A stretch of 64,000 nt of DNA from Monosiga brevicollis MX1 (lineage: Eukaryota; Opisthokonta; Choanoflagellata; Craspedida; Salpingoecidae): the NCBI RefSeq assembly GCF_000002865.3, contig NW_001865044.1:387525-451524 (forward strand), in the 5' to 3' direction. Made by a program: the position numbers and the translations under genes. Below, one piece after another: positions 60,973 through 64,000 of this stretch (the first letter of the stretch is position 1; every line of letters starts with the position of its first letter). Under the pieces are notes generated by a model that made no database searches, was not told where the DNA came from, and saw nothing but the letters and a program-made list of their open reading frames with translations.

Positions 60973-62574
60973 ATGCAGGAGGCGGCGGTGGAGGCGGCGG
61001 AGGGTCGGGTGGGGCGCGTTGGGTCAGGGGTGGCATCGTCATGGCTGGGGGCTGACGTGGCAGATTTGGTCGTGGAGGTGGAGGCTGTGCGGGACTCATG
61101 GACCGTTCTGGCGGCTGGCAATGCCAACGTCGTGTTTCGCTCCTCGGCACCGTCTTGTGCTGCCATGGTCCTTCGCGTTCCTCGTGCTGTTCATGTCAAG
61201 CCCATCGCACGTCAAGACCAAGCTGCCGCCTGGCTGCCTGCCGAGCTGGCCTGTCCTCAGGTTAGAAGCGGGAAGCGGGTCCTCTTCGGCTCGCGCGCTG
61301 AACCCACGGTGCCGTTTGGACTGTTGCCACCTCTCACAGCACCCTCCACCCGTAGCTGCCCGTCACCATATCCGGATCATTCTTGCAACAGCTCAACGAT
61401 CTTTGGCAAAGACATCCCATTGGTAACTTGGAGCCTTGACCGTTCCGCGTGTCTCCTGCGACTGCGCTGTAGCTTGCGAGCCCGATGGCCAAGCCTGCAC
61501 TCAACACGCCTGTTCCCGCTCAGGACAAGTCCGCGGATGGGCCCTGTTGTCAGCGGCAGATGCGGAACCCGAGCAACCTGAGGACGCCACGAAGCGGTGG
61601 CCAGCAGCTCTCTTGCCCAATCTAACTTATGGACCGAGTCCCTTGCTGCCCACCAACAAGTGGCAGGTTCGGCCACAGGTCCTTGACAAAGCCTGGCAAA
61701 CCGGCAGCATCGTGGCCGTAGAGCTCAAGCCCAAGAGCCCTTTGGATATGGTGGATGGCTACAGTGCACGAGGTTGGAAGCATGCAATGGTACTGATTGA
61801 CTCTTCTTTCTCCGTGCACAAGCTTCACCACTTACGCCTGAACCTGGCTCTGGTCATTAGCCTGTCGATTCTGTCTGAAGCGCCTTGCGAGCGCCAAAGC
61901 CCCGAGCTTCAGCAAAGCAGGGTACTGCCCGCGTCTTTTGTTTTCCACACACTTGGTGCGTGCTTGCCCAAGTGTACCAGCTGTGATCTACCCGCTTTGC
62001 CATTTGACTGCCATCTGATTCTACAGGCTCACCTGGGCGACTTGCGTCCCTTGTGCTTCTTGGGTCTTCGATTCTGCCATCCCCGACCGGCTACAGCCCT
62101 GCCAAGAATTGGCGTTTGAGCGCCTGGTGGCGCAGCCCTCCAACAACTTCCGATGCTGGGTCAATGGTGAGCCTTTGTTGGAGGCTGCTTTGGTACCCTG
62201 GTGGGATCGTCACTCGAAACTGCGGACAGCCATTTTGGTAGCCCTGAACGAGTCGGGCGTGCTACCAAGGCTTCTCGAGCTCCAGCGGCTGTCCCAGGAG
62301 CTGCCCATGGAGGCATATGAGCGATTGGCCAAATTAGCAACCAGTACTGGCACGGACCAAGACCCCGATACCGCGCTGCAGGCCGCCCTGGCTGCAGAGC
62401 CGACCAACCCCGACTGGGTTGCGTTGTACCGTTACTGCCTCGCCGCCACTTTTCGTGACTGCAGCATTTTCATTACGCTAGCCACTTCCATTCCCACCAA
62501 TGAGGCTGCAAGACCTGAGCAACAGCCGCCCGTTGTCTTGACTTCAGTCAAAGTCGTGGATCTGGATCTCAAGA
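60973..62574 (+). CDS. IPPK: Inositol-pentakisphosphate 2-kinase (IP5 to IP6)
   Basis: Makes phytate (InsP6) from Ins(1,3,4,5,6)P5. First exon 60973-61260 (SWTVLAAGNANVVFRSSAPS), second 61356-61422, then exons to 62574. Family signatures: GNANVV nucleotide-binding lead, LPVTISGSFLQQL, ALLPNLTY, the core IVAVELKPKSPL (human LCVEIKPKCGF), CRFCLKRLASAK (human CRYCMHQHLKVA), PSNNFRCWVNGEPLL, and the C-terminal DCSIFITLATSIP with VKVVDLDLKR (human DCSIMIALSPC..VSVLDLDLKP). The final exon after 62574 (donor GTGCGG) is unclear. The first two residues groups are Ala/Glu/Gly-rich. Human IPPK is 491 aa, similar to the length expected here. Confidence 0.9.
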
Positions 62575-62639
62575 GGTGCGGACACGCGCGCTATCAAGGA
62601 CCTGCCTAGCCATTTCAGCCAAACTCACAACGTTCCGCA

Positions 62640-62842
62640 TGGCGATTCTTGTTCTATTGGGGCTGTTGCTATTGTTCGCCTTGTTCAGCTTGAAGAAGGT
62701 ACCAGCTCACCTAACCCGAGATCAGCGCCTCTCGGCGGCCGAGGCCCGGGTTCAGTTGGATGCTTCCGCGGGCGCGCCAGCAGCGACACCAGCGACCAAA
62801 TCTTGCTTAGAACGACTTTTGCCAAAACCCGAATCATCATAA
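62640..62842 (+). CDS. Small single-pass membrane peptide frame or last IPPK exon
   Basis: An open frame from ATG 62640 gives a 67-residue peptide with a 20-residue hydrophobic start (MAILVLLGLLLLFALFSLKK) and an Ala/Glu-rich soluble tail. It sits just after the IPPK donor at 62574 and an AG acceptor at about 62620. If joined in the IPPK phase the sequence is read in another frame, so it may be an independent tail-anchored microprotein, or chance. It also contains a GT donor at 62698. Confidence 0.3.
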
Positions 62843-63398
62843 CCACATTTTTATACACTCAATCATACGAATAATTCCAATCTGACATTTTCCTTCTTCC
62901 GCCAAGTTGGCCCCCGTCTCTGGCGCTCAAAGTCCGTTTCCCGCCCCCCTGTTCCCTGTTCCGTCTGCCGTCTGCCGTCTCGTTCTCTTGACTTTGCCAG
63001 CACGGCGCACGTCTTTTCCTCGTGCATCGTTGGCGTGGGGGATGGGAATCGCGTTGTCTGGGTCTCGCGGCTTTTGGTGCATTTGTCGCGTGGGAATATC
63101 TCAAGCGTGTCGTCCATCAGCTGTCCGGGAGGGGAGTGATGTCGGCAGCAGGACACGCAGGCAGGCAGACAGACAAAGGGACAACGTGTGTGTTGGTGTA
63201 TGTGTTCTTATCGGATAGAGGTGACTGTGCGGTGGTTGATCTCAAGACTCCTTTTGGGCTGTGCAGCACAACCTGGACAGACACTCATTTTTTATTTATT
63301 TTTTTCTTTTCAAATTTTGGCTTGCCGGGCTCTCTGGTGCGCTACAATCGTTGCTGTCGCTTTATCAGGAGGGCGTTGATCGCTGTGGACCAGCCGGC
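62843..63398. other. Spacer upstream of PI3K, may hold a 5' exon
   Basis: No recognisable coding. An acceptor AG at 63369-63370 keeps the PI3K frame open upstream of its first ATG, so a further 5' exon could lie here. Confidence 0.4.
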
Positions 63399-64000
63399 AT
63401 GGAGTCGGTCATCTGCCTATTGCCCACGGGCATGATCGTGAAGCTGGATGTGGCCATTGGTGGGAGTCAGACATACAACGACATCAAAAACAACGTTTGG
63501 CAGGCAGCCAGTGGCTTGCCTTTCTTCCATGAGCTCAAGGTTCGGCCCACTTGACTTCACCCCGCTTGAATCCAAAAAATAACCTTGAAACGTGACCGGC
63601 TTGGTCCGTCACTCCCCCTGACACGTGAGCATTTATGCTGCTGACTTGGCCATTTGCCACGGCTCGCTCTTGCTGCCTTTGGGCAGCAACCCCAAAGCTA
63701 TGGCTTCTCAGCCGTGGGCACAGATGGCGAGATGCTCGAGCTGCACGACGATGACCTCTTTGATCGCACCCGCCTCTACACGCCCTGGCTCAAGGTTTGC
63801 TCGCGCGTGGTTTGCTTGGGCGCCATCCAGCCGGCGCTTTGTCTGGCAGTCGAATTGCTTTGGCTAATCCGCCCGCCTCCCTTGCATCCCTTCATGCACG
63901 ACCACCACAGCTGAGCATACGCAAGGGTAGCAAGGAGGAGCAGCGGTTCAACTTGGATATTTCCCGGCTCATTGGCAAACAGCTGAGCGAATTTGATTTT
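63399..64000 (+). CDS. PIK3C: Class IA phosphoinositide 3-kinase catalytic subunit (p110), 5' part with adaptor-binding domain
   Basis: Exons 63399-63539, 63687-63794 and 63911->64000 (runs off the right edge). The adaptor-binding domain is visible: MESVICLLPTGMIVKLDVAI (human p110alpha VECLLPNGMIVTLECL), NVWQAASGLPFFHELK, YGFSAVGTDGEMLELHDDDL with RLYTPWLK (human YIFVSVTQEAEREEF..LRLFQPFLK), then LSIRKGSKEEQRFNLDISRL and IGKQLSEFDF (human NREIGFAIGMPVCEFD). The kinase domain lies outside the window. The ABD binds the inter-SH2 coil of p85, so a p85-like partner is predicted elsewhere in the genome. Confidence 0.9.

Overview
The window is nuclear DNA from an intron-rich unicellular relative of animals, most likely a choanoflagellate of the Monosiga/Salpingoeca type (inference). 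About 24 protein genes are packed on both strands. Most are split by short GT-AG introns of about 60-180 nt, and microsatellites ((GA)n, (CA)n, poly-A/T) fill introns and spacers. The gene content is holozoan: class IA PI3-kinase with an adaptor-binding domain, GAS2-type CH/GAS2 proteins, calponin, CDC25, MIIP and TEP1 homologues. Flagellar genes (DNAAF4, an LRRC43-like gene) fit a flagellate. There is no prokaryotic operon structure. The window holds one clear tRNA (Gly-GCC) and two 50-N assembly gaps.

Layout. 0-10.3 kb: TEP1-like TROVE protein (-, runs off the left edge), mitochondrial enoyl-CoA hydratase (-), C2H2 zinc-finger protein with CxCGxxCxC metal motifs (+), tandem calponin-homology protein (-). 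10.4-17.5 kb: (GA)n tract and gap, MIIP-like protein (-), COX6B (+), an uncertain Cys/His protein (-), PP2A catalytic subunit (+). 18.2-24.2 kb: a 12-exon gene (-) for about 1573 residues with the order CH, GAS2, long coiled coil, CH, GAS2. 26-29.6 kb: GFAT, 14 exons (+). 30-37.5 kb: gap with duplicated flanks, CDC25 (-), a gene-poor stretch and a small terminal-inverted-repeat element. 37.6-43.5 kb: TTC36 (+), an unknown Cys protein (-), a SelM/Sep15-family selenoprotein with in-frame UGA and a 3' SECIS (+), a SET-domain protein (-). 43.5-52.6 kb: tRNA-Gly, DNAAF4 (+), intronless CbiX-type protein (+), LRRC43-like (-), CCDC137-like (+). 53.2-64 kb: intronless lipase-DUF1232 fusion (-), intronless Sel1-repeat mitochondrial protein (-), CHID1 (-), MRPL41 (+), PMU1-like histidine phosphatase (-), inositol-pentakisphosphate 2-kinase (+), and the 5' end of a PI3K p110 (+).

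The two strongest novelties are the duplicated CH+GAS2 cassette gene at 18.2-24.2 kb and the selenoprotein M-like gene at 40.5-41.5 kb, whose Sec codon and SECIS can both be read directly. Exon boundaries come from splice-site reading plus frame continuity and were not checked against transcripts. Where the phases of all exons sum correctly the entry says so. Protein family calls rest on remembered family motifs, not on a database search.
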